14,331 bases of DNA from an uncultured Odoribacter sp. GTDB lineage: Bacteria > Bacteroidota > Bacteroidia > Bacteroidales > Marinifilaceae. The translations under genes were made by a program, and so were the position numbers. The notes under the pieces were generated by a model. The model searched no databases. It worked only from the letters and a program-made list of their open reading frames with translations, and was not told the origin of the DNA. The stretch covers positions 1 to 14,331 of the forward strand of contig CAMRAP010000019.1 in assembly GCA_947039985.1 (NCBI GenBank). The letters run 5' to 3'. Positions within the stretch are counted from its first letter, which is position 1; each line of letters begins with the position of its first letter. Shown here in pieces: positions 13,246 through 14,331 of this stretch.

Positions 13246-14331
13246 TTATTTTTCCTCAGCTTCCATTCTCGCAACAACTTCAACTCCTTTTAAGAGTGAT
13301 ATACGAGCTATCATATTATTTAAGTCTGCAGTATTATACACATAAAGATGAATGACTCCATCAAAGAGCCCCTCACGAGCATCAAAATGTATCATACGCA
13401 TATTCACCTTTTCTTCCTGAGAAACTAATGTTGTAATCTCACTAACTATCCCTTGTTTATCTATACCCGTTATTTTTATCACGGCCAAAAATGACATTAA
13501 AGTGCGACTCACCCATTTCACGGGAACAATTTTGTCGCCAAAGCTAGCCATTAAACGAATGGCCTCAACACAAGAACGTTTATGTATGGTCACCTTTGCA
13601 CCTGCAATATTCATACCTACAACATCATCTCCAGGAATCGGATTGCAACAAGGAGCAATCAAAAAATCAGCATGTGAATCAATTGATTTTTCTTTCCGAT
13701 TTTTCTTTTTTTCATCTCCATCTTTTCCACTCCAAAGCGATTGCAGTTTCCAATACTTTACAAATCTATTTTCAGCCCTTTTCTTTAATACTTTTTCTAC
13801 ATCATCGGCGGTTATCGTTTGATTGCCCATTTCTAAAAAAAGATCATCCTTATTCGTCAATTCATAATGAACTAGTAGTTTATTCTGTACCTCCGGAGAA
13901 GAAGAGATGCCTAGTTGACTTAAGAGCTCCTTATAAATTCTCGATCCATTGCGAATAAGTTCTTTACTCTCTTTCTTAAAAACAGCCGTAATATGCGTTC
14001 TTGCCTTAGCCGTAACAACAAATTCAAACCACTCTTTTTGTGGCTTCTGTTTATTACTAGTCAGTATCTCTACCTGATCACCGCTAGACAATTTATGACT
14101 CATGGGCACCAATTTGTGATTGACCTTCGCGCCAATACAAGTGTTACCAATCTCAGTATGTATATCATAAGCAAAATCCAAAGCAGTTGCTCCTTTCGGT
14201 AAAGTCTTCATATAACCTTTAGGAGTAAATACTCGGATTTCTTTTACAAATAGATTCAATTTAAATTCATCTAAGAACTCCAAAGCAGTTGCATCGGGTC
14301 GATCCAGAATTTCTTTAATACTAGAAAGCCA
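13246..14331 (-). CDS. rel: RelA/SpoT bifunctional (p)ppGpp synthetase/hydrolase, C-terminal part (5' end outside window)
   Basis: The open frame reaches the right edge without a stop and reads W-L-S-S-I-K-E-I-L before the 'EFLDEFKLNLF' linker, so the hydrolase and synthetase domains lie beyond base 14331. The 361 visible residues hold the regulatory half. The TGS domain (about 31-92) begins with EIRVFTPKG. A helical region follows, then a basic low-complexity linker (about 205-217). Next is the zinc-finger/conserved-cysteine region with APCCNPIPGD (Cys228, Cys229) and KRSC (Cys254). A C-terminal ACT/RRM domain (about 281-356) contains 'IKITGIDKQGIVSEIT'. This is the domain order of long ribosome-associated Rel enzymes. 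The catalytic state cannot be judged here. The Fur-family gene follows after 13 bases, suggesting co-transcription. Confidence 0.95.
   Translation of the reverse strand, partial: WLSSIKEILDRPDATALEFLDEFKLNLFVKEIRVFTPKGYMKTLPKGATALDFAYDIHTEIGNTCIGAKVNHKLVPMSHKLSSGDQVEILTSNKQKPQKEWFEFVVTAKARTHITAVFKKESKELIRNGSRIYKELLSQLGISSSPEVQNKLLVHYELTNKDDLFLEMGNQTITADDVEKVLKKRAENRFVKYWKLQSLWSGKDGDEKKKNRKEKSIDSHADFLIAPCCNPIPGDDVVGMNIAGAKVTIHKRSCVEAIRLMASFGDKIVPVKWVSRTLMSFLAVIKITGIDKQGIVSEITTLVSQEEKVNMRMIHFDAREGLFDGVIHLYVYNTADLNNMIARISLLKGVEVVARMEAEEK

Noticed and set aside
13233..13283. Longer start for the Fur-family gene
   Set aside because: It would overlap the end of rel and add 17 residues not seen in the family; the ATG at 13232 is well placed.
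13502..14202. Several rightward open frames of 69 to 120 codons opposite rel
   Set aside because: They are antisense shadows of a well-conserved coding region, with no start signal or recognisable protein.

Overview
The window looks like a housekeeping stretch of a low-GC Bacteroidota chromosome, most likely order Bacteroidales. The evidence is the Bacteroidetes-type promoter -7 boxes (TAnnTTTG) upstream of several genes, the scarcity of strong Shine-Dalgarno sequences, the family content (DUF3332 lipoprotein, DUF3822 protein beside rsmD, 'GYGVHSPF' family protein, phospho-sugar mutase) and the rel-fur-purA order. Genus cannot be fixed by reading alone. No tRNA, rRNA, CRISPR array, insertion sequence or phage gene was seen, and no gene-free stretch exceeds 300 bases (the longest is about 290).

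Layout. 1-1301 (+): the 3' end of an oligosaccharide flippase, then a compact rhomboid protease. 1340-2476 (-): a likely two-gene unit, a degenerate methyltransferase-like protein followed by a PduO-type cobalamin adenosyltransferase. 2587-4686 (+): recG, ending in a terminator shared with the convergent DUF3332 lipoprotein gene (4754-5188, -). 5360-5878 (+): rplS with a clear promoter, a foldable 5' leader and a strong terminator. 5951-7642 (+): a phospho-sugar mutase whose last dozen codons are out of frame. 7727-9151 (-): a RecD/Dda-like helicase. 9331-11391 (+): a tight three-gene unit of a pseudopilin-like membrane protein, a DUF3822 actin-fold-like protein and rsmD. 11423-14331 (-): rel (5' end outside the window), a Fur-family regulator and purA.

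Functional themes are DNA repair and recombination (RecG, RecD-like helicase), translation and ribosome modification (L19, RsmD), purine and stringent-response control (PurA, Rel), metal-responsive regulation (Fur), B12 cofactor activation and envelope sugars. No complete new defence or mobile system is evident. The points most worth a second look are the uncharacterised pilin-like/DUF3822 pair, the folded rplS leader, the frameshift at the end of the mutase, and the methyltransferase-like protein that has lost its SAM-binding glycines.
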